Assembly (NCBI GenBank): GCA_019279435.1
Contig: JAAALK010000283.1
Location: 62,602,642-62,666,641 of the forward strand
Length of the DNA stretch: 64,000 nt
Source of the DNA: Zizania palustris
Lineage: Eukaryota; Streptophyta; Magnoliopsida; Poales; Poaceae
Reading direction: 5' to 3'
In this document: piece by piece, positions 27,301 through 36,953 of the stretch
How positions within the stretch are numbered: position 1 is the stretch's first letter
Layout: each line of letters opens with the position of its first letter
Program-made: the position numbers and the translations under genes
Notes under the pieces: generated by a model
What the model saw: the letters and a program-made list of their open reading frames with translations, nothing else
Told to the model about the DNA's origin: nothing
The model's database searches: none

Positions 27301-27961
27301 GGTTTGGTTGATTAGTTAGCAAGCTAATGGCAGTAATTAGTAGGTGGTGTGTGACTCTGTGTGCACTGTGCAAGTGATAGTTAAGTTAAGTAGACAATTA
27401 CCTCGGCCCAGAGCTCGTCGGGCATGGTGTGAGCCTTGATGAAGTAGTCGGTGCCCCACTTGATGGACTCGAGGGCGTGGGCGAGCTCGCCGGCGGCGGA
27501 GACATCGTCGCCGTACTCGAGGAGGCTCCACGACAGCATGGTGACGGTGAACGCCATGGGGAGGCCGAACTTGACGTGGTCTCCGGCGTCGTAGTAGCCG
27601 CCCACCAAGTCCACCTGCACACGTACGTACGTACCGGCCACAATCGATCAGCACCGCTAGCTGCAAGCCTGACTCCTCACCGGAAATCTCGTCGGAAAAG
27701 TGAGAGATCGATAACGTGACGTACTCCTTGCTCGAGGCCGTCGGTGAGGCCGGAGTGGTCTCGCCACGCCACCCGCTGCCCGTGCGGCAGCCGCCCCGAC
27801 CGCTGCGCCTCGAAGTAGAGCAGGCTCTTCCTTAGCGCCTCCTCGTAGTCATGCCTCGCCGCCGCCTCTGCCTCCGCCTCCGCCGCCACCCCACCCAGCA
27901 ACGCCGTCGCCACCACCACCGCCACCACGGCCACAACCTCCCCCACCCTCCTCCACCTCAT
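24372..27961 (-). CDS. Endo-1,4-beta-glucanase, glycosyl hydrolase family 9 (secreted, class B type)
   Basis: Cleaves internal beta-1,4-glucan bonds; plant GH9 enzymes loosen or remodel the cell wall. Five exons close in phase: 27961-27725, 27614-27402, 26941-26741, 25415-25161, 25070-24372. Total 1605 nt, 534 aa. The N-terminus (MRWRR then a Val/Ala-rich stretch to about residue 28) is a signal peptide, and no cytosolic N-terminal tail as in membrane-anchored KORRIGAN types is present. Motifs: GGYYDAGD (84-91) with the catalytic-base Asp, RVHHR (432-436) of GH9 signature 1, and DRRDRFKDDRENY..E of signature 2 (about 479-495; Asp 482 region and proton-donor Glu 495). There is no room for a C-terminal CBM49, so class B. 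The start at 27961 is the first ATG downstream of the probable TATA box. Intron 3 (1.3 kb) is AT-rich with a Stowaway-like end, and intron 2 holds a (GT)n tract. I recall a rice relative called endoglucanase 16 in the same neighbourhood, not verified. Confidence 0.95.
25773..25930. mobile_element. Stowaway-like MITE end in GH9 intron 3
   Basis: The sequence tactccctccttcctataatataaagcc at 25772 onward has the left terminus of grass Stowaway (Tc1/mariner) elements (CTCCCTCCgTCC form, TA flank). No matching right end (ggacggagggag) was found in the intron, so it is truncated or diverged. Confidence 0.4.
27211..27252. repeat. (GT)n microsatellite in GH9 intron 2
   Basis: About twenty GT dinucleotides with one interruption (gtgagt). 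It lies inside the intron between exons 2 and 3 of the GH9 gene, away from the splice sites. Confidence 0.9.
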
Positions 27962-28048
27962 CCTATATATACCACACAGCTCCGTGCACGTACGTGGCGC
28001 CGCCGCCGGCCAGCCAGCTGCCAATCGACGCGACGGCGACGGGAGCAA

Positions 28049-28075
28049 GCTGCTGCTGCTGCTGCTGCTGCAGGG
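28049..28075. repeat. CAG/CTG trinucleotide run in the GH9 leader
   Basis: A run of GCT triplets on the plus strand (CAG on the sense strand) falls in the presumed 5' UTR, about 90-115 nt before the ATG. No ATG precedes the main start between here and 27961, so it is not translated by normal initiation. Confidence 0.7.
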
Positions 28076-28160
28076 CTGGCTGTTCGACCGGTCGGAGGAG
28101 AGGGAGAGGGAGAGGGAGAGCTGGTGTGATCTGTCGAGTCGACAAGGAGGGACGCGCTAG

Positions 28161-28168
28161 CTTATATG
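28161..28168 (-). promoter_or_regulatory. Probable TATA box of the GH9 gene
   Basis: CATATAAG on the minus strand lies about 200 nt before the GH9 start codon, leaving a leader of roughly 170 nt. The TATATATA at 27964-27971 is only a few bases before the ATG, too close to serve. Confidence 0.4.
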
Positions 28169-28169
28169 T

Positions 28170-28900
28170 GCGAGCTGAGAGGAGGTGGGAGCGGCAGGCA
28201 GGGGAGGAGGCCGCCGCACACCGTGTTGAATTGAACAGCGCGGAGGACGAGGGTGGTTAGGTGATCAACTCCCTGGTGGCTGGGCCCCGCCTATCGCCAT
28301 GCGACGTCATGGTCTCATGGACAAAAAACAATTCAGATTTGACGATATTTGTTTTTTCACTTCTTAAACCTGATTATCCAAACAGTAAACACGGCTCAAA
28401 CACGAGACAAAACTCAAAAGAGCAACAGTTCATTAAAAAAAAAGAAATGGTGCTACTCGTTGGGGATTTGGAGGGTGAAAAATGCATGGGTTGTGGGAGG
28501 AAAGGGGGAGGAAGGCAGGCAGGGTGATTGACCGGAACCGAACCGGAACGAGGGGAAAAAAGGGTTTGTTAATTGTTATTCCGGCGAAAACGATCGTCAA
28601 ACGGACGGCAGGGGTGGGTGTGTCATGTTTGTGTGGGGTTTGATTTATATTAGTGAGAGTTGGGAGCAGCTTGCTGGGTCCGACGCCGACGTTGGGTGGT
28701 GTGTGCTCAGTCTAGCTGGATGGACCATCCACCCGTACGCTCGCGAAATCGCAAACCAGAGTGACAACGACGTCCGGTTAAGTTGCTATGTACATGTATC
28801 TGCGTAGGACACCGGGTATTTGAGTTACTTATTAAAATCTGTAACAAAATTTATTTTTAAAACCTAATTCAGGGATATTATATTATTTTTAATTCATGTG
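28170..28900. other. Upstream region of the GH9 gene
   Basis: No gene seen. Short open frames here (for example 28261-28527) resemble no known protein. Composition moves from GC-rich to neutral. Confidence 0.45.
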
Positions 28901-29420
28901 TATTTGTTGGAGCCGAGTACCTGAGTTGCCACGGGGTGGTCAGTTTGAATAAGAGTTCAGAAGACAAGACATTGAGGACAACCTCGAAAGAGATCGGACC
29001 GGTAGTCGACAACAATGCAGTGAGCAATATGTAAAGGGAAGCTTGGATGACACATCGAGTTGAGCACTCGGGAAATACCTAGAGTACGAGGACTTAGGAG
29101 GCGGAGACGACAACAGACACACACTTAATCACCCTTAATAACTTAAGGACATAACTGCTGTATTTGAATACTAGTAAAGCTAGCGAATAATGTCGTGGTT
29201 ATTAGCCCATGATCTCTGGTAACTTGCCTACTATAAAGAGACTTAATTGGGGAGAGTTAATGCCGAAACGGTAACCCCGACTCCTAGGATATTTAAAGGA
29301 GTCGAGGGTACCTCCCTCAGAGAGGACACATTACTTTCATACAATTCATATGCATGAGATCCCTATAATCAAGCTCATCAACACATACTCCAACAAACAT
29401 GACTAAGATTATTATCCTTA

Positions 29421-30111
29421 GGTCCTGTTTATTTAAGTTTTCAGTCAACTTCTCGTCCCTAGAAGCTGAAAGCCCAAACAAACGGCCGACTTTCAAGCCT
29501 AGCTTCTCGCCCTACAAAAGCTCTGGCTTTCCATGATTCAATGGAAAGCAGGAAAGGAGCCAAAAACGAGCTTTTGGTGGCTTTTCTCTTCCTCCTCTCT
29601 CATCACCCTGCCTCAGGTCGCCGCCGTCCTCCCTTCGCCTCGGGCCGTAGTTGCCTCGAGGTACCGCCCTCCTCCTGCCGCCGCCTCGAGCCACTGCACT
29701 CCTCCGTCGATATCTTGCCACCCTCCACCTCCTTTCGCTCGTCGTCAGCCCCATCTCGAGCAAGAGTCGTCGTTGGCCCGATTGTCATCCCTTCGCATCC
29801 ATCGCCCGTCATCGCCCTCCTCCCACTGCTGCCGTCGTCCTCCCACCACCGCCTCGAGGTGCCGCCCTCCTCCCACCACTGCCTCTATGCGCCTCCCTCC
29901 TCCTCCCACCGCTAGCCCCACTTTGAGCAAGAGTCGTCGTTGGCCCGATCGTCGTTCCTTCGCATCCTCCTCCTATCATTGTCCGGCATTTCAGAAGCTA
30001 GGTTGCCAAACGGATCCCAACTTTTAAAAAGCTAGCTTTCATAAAGCTAACATTTCAGGACCAGAAGCCAAGAGCGAGCTTTCGGGAAGCAAAAGCTCAA
30101 ACAAACAGATC
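29421..30111. mobile_element. Tourist-like MITE with GC-rich cargo
   Basis: Ends GGTCCTGTTTATTTAAG and (reverse) GATCTGTTTGTTTGAG form terminal inverted repeats; the flanks are TTA on the left and TTG on the right. Subterminal parts carry agaagctgaaagc/ gctttcgggaagc words. The interior (29580-30000) is GC-rich with an internal duplication: gagcaagagtcgtcgttggc occurs at about 29757 and again at about 29925. Open frames there are Ser/Pro/Arg-rich, compositional only. Confidence 0.5.
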
Positions 30112-30948
30112 TTGATCATCTAGTCGCCTAGGGGATCGGATGCCCCTCGCTCCTCATTCCAATGACACCCGATCGCTTGGTCGCCTAGGGGCTTAGACGT
30201 CCCTTGATCTAATGATGCCTAATCACCTGAACACCTAGGGGGATCAGATACCCCTTGACCCAATGACGGAACAATAACTTCTCTTATTTAATTACACATG
30301 ATATTGGACACTGAAGCTTGATATTCTATCAAACTCCAAGCTCAGGGGCTACACCTGGGAGGTGCACCTACTAGATAAACGAGAGGAATTCATCAAGAAG
30401 CTCATCTTTGTGCTCCTCACGGCTTATTGACTCCACATGGACGGCTGTCGCCCTTGGGCCATAAAGAGCTCAGGGTCTCCTGTTGAGGAATGACCCTAGG
30501 GTACGCCTAAGTCGCCTTGGGACTATCAGACAAACAAAGTTTTCATAAGACAGGACATTGAGGATGACCTCAAAATGGGTCAGACCAATGATCAATAGCA
30601 AAGTAGTCAGCGATAGTAAAGGGAAGATCGGATAACGCCTCAAGTTGAGCACTCAGGAAATATCCTGAGTACGAGGACTCAGGAGGGGGAGGAAATAGCA
30701 GGCCCACATACTTAATTACTGACAATAACTCAAGTACGCAACTACTAGATTTGAATACTAGTTAAGGTAGTGAATAATATCGTGGTTATTAGTCCACGAT
30801 CCCTAATAACCTGCCTACTGTAAAGGGACTTAATTAGAGGAATTAAAGCCTAAATGATAACTCTCAACCCCTGGGATATATAAAAGAATCGATGATACCT
30901 TCATCAGAGAGGACACATGACTTTCATGCAATTCACATGCACGAGATC

Positions 30949-33900
30949 TGTAACACCCCAAATTTTCAAAGCAATAAAAATATTATTAAATTCAATTTAT
31001 TGAAATTATTATTTCAGAAAATACTTTTAAATCCCTTTTATACCCTTTTGAACTACAACATAGAGTAGATGACCAAATCAGGAGGTGAAACTTTTTGTAT
31101 ATGACCCTAAGACCAAAATATAATTTTGAGAATTTTTATAAATTTTTACCAGCCTTGGAAGTAGCCCTAAAATTTTAACCCATTTTCTGGAATTATTTTT
31201 ATTCAGAAAAGCATTGGAACAGTAATGGGCTCCTCCCCCTCCCTTCTCTCTCTCCCGGCCGGCCCAGCCCACCCTCGCCCGCGCGCTGAGGCTGACAACC
31301 CGGTCCCACCTGTCGGCGCCGAATCCCTCCCCTCGCGCGCGAACCCGACTCCCCGGCCCCACCCGTCAGACGCCACCCTCGCCCGCTCGCGCTCACTGGC
31401 TTGTGGCCCCCGCTAGTCAGAACCGTCTTCAACCCCGCGCCGCCCCCCCTAATCCCGCCAGCGAAGACTTCGCCTCGGATCCCCTCGCCGGCTCCCCCTC
31501 CCGTTAAACCGACGCCGGTTAATAACTCCCCGAGGTCCCCCGCCCATTTAAACCCTTAAAGGCACGCGTTTAAGTCCCCGGGAACGCAGCTCCATGCATG
31601 GCCGCGCCCTCGCCGGCGACTTCAATTTCCCCCTCGGCTTTCCTTGCATGTGAGCCCTCTCCGACGTCCTATTTAACCCCCGGCCCCCGCCGCGTCCGAC
31701 CCCCACGCCTAATCGCTTTGAGAACGAACATAGCGCCCTCCCTTCGCCGTTGAACAATTCCCCCCTGCTTCGCCTCCGGCCGCCCCTCGCCGTCGCCTCG
31801 GACCACCCCGGCCCGCGCCTCCGCCACCGTCGTGACCGCAAGGACGTCCCCTACCTCGGCCACGTCTCCGCTGGTCAAGAAGATCGCCGGAACACCGTCG
31901 CCGTCGAGTACCCGAGGAGCCTTCCACGCCTACCCTCGTCGCCGGCCACGCCCCTTCGTCCCCGGACCGCCGCCAAGGTACCATCGTGACCGCTGTAGTC
32001 CCCTCCTTCCATTTTTGGACTTAGCTAGGGTCGCCGTCGCTCGCCGTGGCCGCTGGCCCGCTCGCCGTCGTCGGAGAAGACGACCGGCACGGGTCGAGTA
32101 CCCGTGCCGTGTCGGATTCGATCCGCGCCGCGCGATCCAGATCTAACGGCCCGGATTTAATCCCTCGTGCGATTTAATCGGCGCCGTCGGATCTGAGTGA
32201 AGCGGTACGTTTTAATCGCGTGCGTCCATCTGTATTTAAAACCCGCGTTAAATCTCGTGCGTCCACGTGGTACCGGTTCGCACGTTTTAATCCTGGCCGT
32301 CCGTAGCCACTTACGCGTCCCGCCTCGCCCTCGCGCGTCGGATCTGGATCCGACGGTCCAGATCGACCCGGCGCACGCGCACAGTGCGCGGGTTCACCGT
32401 GGGCCTGGCTCACCGTGGACCCGAGGGGTTTAAAATTTGAAAATAAAATTCCAGAAATGCTTTTAAACTTGTAAAATTCATATCTAATGCATTTGAACTC
32501 TAAAAATTACCATTCCAATTTCAGAAAATCCATAAAATTATTCTCTACATATTTATGCAATAAAAACAGTAGGTTGACTTGGACATTTTCATGTTTATTT
32601 AAATAAGTATTCAAATGCCCTTAGGATTAAAATGCAAATTTAAATATTTAAACTCCAGAAAATTTATATAATTATTCCTTTCTGTTTAAACTCTAGAACC
32701 ACTGAGTTTTCTCTGAATCATTTATATCAAATTGATTAGAAAACTTAATGTAGTATTATACACACTTAAACACCCTTTTATGAAAGACAATGATTCATTT
32801 AGATTCATTCTAAATTAGTGGAGAAATAAATTTCAGAACTTTAAACCATTGAATTTATTTTATTTATAATCAAACCAACTTTAACTTATGTGTTTATAAT
32901 GTAATGTTATACTGTTTGATTAGATGTTATGTTCTTTTTATTTTACTTTATATTAAAAAGACTACGACGTCGCCGAGGAGCCGGAGTACTTCCCCGAAGT
33001 CTCTCCCTCTCCCTTTGCTGAACAAGGCAAGTCACCAAACATTCTTTTGAGCATATTGAACCCATGTCTGAATTGACTATCGCTAAAACACATAGGTTAT
33101 GTATATGCATTAGTCAAATGAACCCTTACATTATATTTATTTAGGATCCCCCGACCTTGATGTGCAACCCAAGCCATGCTATCTCGCCTAACCTCCTTGT
33201 CACCATATGATCAATGATATTAGCTAGTGTCCAATGTATTGACACGGCCGCTATAGGATAAAAATGAGTCGTAGCAAAATGGTTCTATTATATGATCCCC
33301 GTTGCTTCTTATCCTTGGAAATTCCGTTGGTGATGAGTCATGGTTGTGAGTGTATGCATGGTGGGTTCCGGGTGCAAGCTAGGGCATTGGTCAGTCGCAC
33401 CCGGGGCACTATAAGGACCGGTCTGAGGGATCCGTTGCAATACACTTACGTACTAACCACAAGTCTAGTGGGTAAGTCCTAACTAAGGTATGGGTTGTTC
33501 CAAACCGAGGCCACCACTTGGAGATGGGTCAAGTTGCACCTGCGGGTGACTTGTACCAATGTGGCGCAAAAGGGGGTGCGACGTTAGCCGGGATGCGGCC
33601 CGGCGCGCCGGCGAAACCTAGAGCGGGTGGTTATCGCTTGGAACATCTCATATTGAGGTTTTGGCACGAGTTCCCGTGAAATGGGTCATCTCGTTGAGAT
33701 GAGTGCGTGCCTTGTGGGTACAGTAGTACATCTCTGATCAGAGTCTTAAATCTTTTCGAAAAGCCGAGCCCACGGTCAAGGGCGGGTTGCGTGACATCCC
33801 CCAGTTAGTTTACTTTGAATATGTATGTGCATGATGGATTGACATGTAAGGACTGTTGTGCGAGGAGGTAAAACGTACTCCTCGAGTTAGTTGATGTTGA

Positions 33901-34322
33901 TGATGCTCATATTTACTTTCCGCATGATTAAAATATGATTACACTAAATGCCATAACTGCAATTGCTTTATTCCGCATTGTTAGCCTTTATCCTTCCTTG
34001 TTTATTATCCTGCATTATTATTTGCATTTGCGGTGGCTTGTTGAGTACTTTTTGTACTCATACCCGTTGGACCCCACAGAGGATGCATATCTTGAAGACG
34101 GTCTGGAGTAGCAACCCAGTCAAGAAGAAAAATCCTGGAGAAGAAGTTTGTCATGCCGTTTTATTTTACTCTACTGTTTTATTAAAACAATGATGTAATA
34201 AATATGGTCTGCGTACCATGAACAATGTCGTATGTACGGTTGTCGCATGATGAACCTCTTGTATTATTGTTTTTCTTATGAAATTCAATAATGTCCCGAT
34301 TTTGCTAAATCGGGGCGTGACA
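30949..34322 (+). mobile_element. 3.37-kb solo LTR (Ty3/gypsy-like), nested, with 5-bp target duplication
   Basis: The element starts TGTAACACCCC and ends GGGGCGTGACA (TG..CA with short inverted ends), and the 5 bp AGATC occur directly before (30944-30948) and after (34323-34327). Joining the flanks restores the continuous LTR sequence seen at 8470-9115 (..gagatcc..). There is no second LTR copy and no gag/pol, so this is a solo LTR left by LTR-LTR recombination. Length and termini fit the large-LTR gypsy families of grasses; the precise family is not assigned. The strongly GC-rich 31210-32430 part gives many spurious open frames. Confidence 0.8.
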
Positions 34323-34560
34323 AGATCCTTGTATTCATGTTTATCAATGCATACTCTATCATACAAGACTAGAGTTATAATGTTCAAGGAGATACTAATC
34401 TGTCTAAATTTTCCTGTTTCTCTTAGTTTTTGAGGCAACCATAGGATCGTGAACACAGAAACTACTACAAACTGAATTAATCTACCTCTGTCGGTAACCC
34501 TACCGGAGGACTGCCGTTCTAAGTAACGATAGTACTGAGATCCTCCTATATTATACATAT

Positions 34561-35026
34561 TTAGGTTTAAATCATGCTTAGCCATTAGAAGGAATGTGCA
34601 ATATCAAGTAGCATTGGGCCTTGATACAAGGTCAAAGATGAGTGTGGGTGCAAATGCACTCCCTCAAAAAAATAAAATTTAGTTATTATCTTTATATTTT
34701 GAATATATATACTATCTTGGTCTAATATAATACACATCTCATAATCTAACTAACACACAAGTTAAAAAAGTTTGCTCAAATCAACCCAATTTCACACTTC
34801 ATGTCTTGCTTTAACTTCACCACTACTTGCTATAAAGATCACATATAGGAGCATTTCTTCTTATTGATGTTAAGCCCCCCTCGAACACGAGGTGATTAGA
34901 CTACTCTGACCATTAGAACAAGATATCTCTTTATTGAGCACGCCAATCACTTAAGTGGTTGAGGGACTGCTCTATGTGGAGCTAGGAGAGAGAAAAAAAT
35001 TAAAGAAAGTCTCTATAGAATACTAA
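34561..35026. other. Intergenic, no gene seen
   Basis: AT-rich sequence without recognisable coding or terminal-repeat structure. Confidence 0.4.
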
Positions 35027-35762
35027 GAGCCTGTTTGAGACTACTTCACTCCCTTAAAATTTGCTCCACTTCACGGAATTTACTTAGAATCAGATCTAGA
35101 GTAGAGTTGTTGTTCCAGTACTATAGAGTATTTGTACTTGTTTGGCTTGTAGAGGGGATTCAGATTCAAGAATAATAGAATTTTTTAGATACGTACTATT
35201 TACTTAGTTTATTCATGAATCTCTGATTATATTATTTTTCATGTCCAATATATGAAATGTATTAACTTAGTACTTCTTTCATTAACTTTTAAATGACGCA
35301 GTTGACTTTTATCACAAAGTTTGATCATTCAACTTATTCAAAAAATTTATGCAAATATACAAAAATATAAGTTATACTCGAAGTACCTTCAATAATAAAA
35401 TAAATTATAACAAAATAAATGATATTTCAAAAAAAGAGAATAAAAAGAAATGTCAAAGTTTGTGATAAAAGTCAACGGTGTCATTTAAAAGTTAATGGAG
35501 GTAGTACTACATGAAAAAGTAATAAATAACTAACAACTAAAAAGGTGAACTATGAAGTTTATAATGATATTGGTGGGTAAATTACTCTAAACTCTATATT
35601 TTGTTTTAAAAACTGATTCCGTAGAGCACTTCCTGAGGTGCTCCAAAAAAAACGTGGAGCGGAGTTGTAGATATGCATTTTTCACGGATCCAAAAACTGA
35701 GATGCTAAACGTTTGTATAGCGGAGCTATAAAACATGAAACAGCGCAATCCCAAATAAGGTC
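35027..35762. mobile_element. Non-autonomous DNA element, complete copy of the family at 90-2045
   Basis: The left end gagcctgtttgagact and the reversed right end gaccttatttgggatt form an imperfect 16-bp inverted repeat. Subterminal parts contain ttgctccact and gtggagcggagt. It is split by a Stowaway MITE (35273-35504). No coding capacity. The target duplication is unclear. Confidence 0.5.
35273..35504. mobile_element. Stowaway-type MITE nested in the 35-kb element
   Basis: The left arm (cttctttcattaacttttaa..gttgacttttatcacaaa) and right arm (..tttgtgataaaagtcaac..ttaaaagttaatggaggtag) are near-perfect inverted repeats of about 50 bp. TA lies at both ends (35271-35272, 35505-35506). The 232-bp AT-rich element without coding sequence matches Tc1/mariner Stowaway MITEs. 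Confidence 0.8.
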
Positions 35763-36099
35763 GGCCTAGGACCACATAATCAGTCAAATAACTGCTTAGT
35801 ACAGGAAGACTCCACGCTGTGCACTCTTATAGTTTAGCTAGTCAAAGGGAGTGTCCTAAAGTTTTTTTTAATGTGTGTGCCTAACAAAGATTATTTTACA
35901 TTAAGTATGGGTGATCTTACGTATCTAATTTTATCATCATACAAACTTATATCTTGTTAGATGGACAAGGAGATGTTTGTATGAAACATCCACCCAGCCG
36001 CCGTGCTGCGCGCCGCCCCAACCCGGCGCCGTGCGCCATCTCACCCTACCCCGCGCGCTGCCCAGCCCCCAGAGCCGAGCCGCGCGCCGTTCGCCCCCC

Positions 36100-36235
36100 G
36101 CCCTGGCGTCGCGCGCCCTGCCCCGCCCTCGACGCCGCACACCCCGATCTGGCCGCCCCCACCGCGATGCGTCGCGTCCGCCAGGTGTTCGACCAAATGT
36201 GCGTACGGGACACACCCATCCCGTACTGCACATTT
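36100..36235 (+). pseudogene. Possible PPR-gene fragment
   Basis: In the frame passing 36166 the translation reads PDLAAPTAMRRVRQVFDQM followed by VRDTPIPY. The A.RQVFDQM..RD pattern is typical of PLS-class pentatricopeptide repeats in grasses. The frame runs out of similarity after about 36235 and before about 36100, and the surrounding 35995-36100 part is only Pro/Arg-rich. It adjoins CACTA-type repeats (36250-36515), suggesting a captured piece. Only one repeat is visible, so the call is tentative. Confidence 0.4.
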
Positions 36236-36249
36236 TTTATTTCCTGTTT

Positions 36250-36515
36250 TTTGTTTGCCGGGTGCTAAATTTTGGGCACTTGACAAATCTTCCGTTAGAC
36301 GTCTGTTACTGCATTATTTTTGTCGAGTGTCAAATTTTGCACTCGGTGACGTGTTCGCCGAGTGCCAGAAAAAAACACTCGGCGAACCCCTAATTGTCGA
36401 CAGTGAGTTCGCCGAGTGTTATTTGCCGAGTGTAGCACTCGATGAACACTTTGCCGAGCGTAAATTGAGCTTTGTCGAGTATTTGTGGCACTCGAAAATC
36501 ACACTCCGCGGAGTC
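36250..36515. mobile_element. CACTA-type subterminal repeat block (GCCGAGTG family)
   Basis: Many copies of gccgagtg / cactcggc and variants in both orientations (for example 36355-36380, 36405-36440, 36450-36500). The same motif fills the element at 54501-55191. This is the subterminal array of a grass CACTA family. Neither CACTA terminus nor a target duplication was found here, so it is a fragment. Confidence 0.55.
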
Positions 36516-36791
36516 TGATAACCCCAAAACATTTCAGCAGACTCGAGACAATAACATATGACAACAAGACAAGATACCTAGCATATGCAGGCTAGTATAT
36601 ATATCAAATACGATGATGTAAGTATGAAGTAGTGTGCAATGCACTCTCCCCTAGCAGTAACAAGCAGCCCACTCCATGAAAGATGATTCGAGCTCTAAGT
36701 CAAATAATATAAATTATTGCAATCATCAATGCTTCTAATGAACAATAAGTAAAAACAAGCAGCCCCACGGATATATATATATATATATATA

Positions 36792-36940
36792 TACAAATGC
36801 TATTCTACATCACGGGTGTAGAATGCTATTCTACATTGACGTGGAATGGAGGGGGTTGGGATTGGGTGGGGTGTGGGAGCACGGGATGATCGGTGTAGAA
36901 TAGCATTCTACACCCATAGTGTAGAATAGCGTTCCCGTAT
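36792..36940. mobile_element. Short foldback MITE in a TA-rich target
   Basis: The left arm (gctattctacatcacgggtg.. from 36799) and right arm (..cacccatagtgtagaatagc to 36930) are inverted repeats of about 39 bp around a G-rich 60-bp loop. (TA)n lies on both sides and probably contains the target. Non-coding. Confidence 0.6.
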
Positions 36941-36953
36941 ATATATATATATA

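Larger units (their letters stand above)
28908..34560 (+). mobile_element. Deleted LTR retroelement with two LTR copies, itself hit by two insertions
   Basis: LTR-like copy B (28908-29420, TATA-like gatatttaaaggagtc) and copy C (30481-30948 continued at 34323-34560) share sequence with copy A at 8470-9115 and point the same way. Between B and C lies about 370 bp of possible internal sequence (30112-30480). This contains three imperfect 50-bp units around cgcctaggg and a G-rich stretch (aagctcaggggctac, about 30340) that looks like a polypurine tract. Copy B lacks the last 200 bp seen in A and C. No gag or pol reading frame survives. A MITE (29421-30111) and a solo LTR (30949-34322) are nested inside. 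Outer termini are approximate and the B-C pairing as one element is inferred. Confidence 0.5.

Noticed and set aside
27964..27971. TATATATA as GH9 promoter TATA box
   Set aside because: It lies immediately before the start codon, leaving no room for transcription start and leader.
27963..28145. Possible upstream open frame with a Gln run before the GH9 start
   Set aside because: The frame begins at TTG, not ATG, and no ATG occurs between the probable TATA box and the GH9 start, so it is not a normal uORF.
31210..32430. Several long GC-rich open frames
   Set aside because: They overlap on both strands, are Pro/Arg-rich only, and lie inside the solo LTR at 30949-34322.
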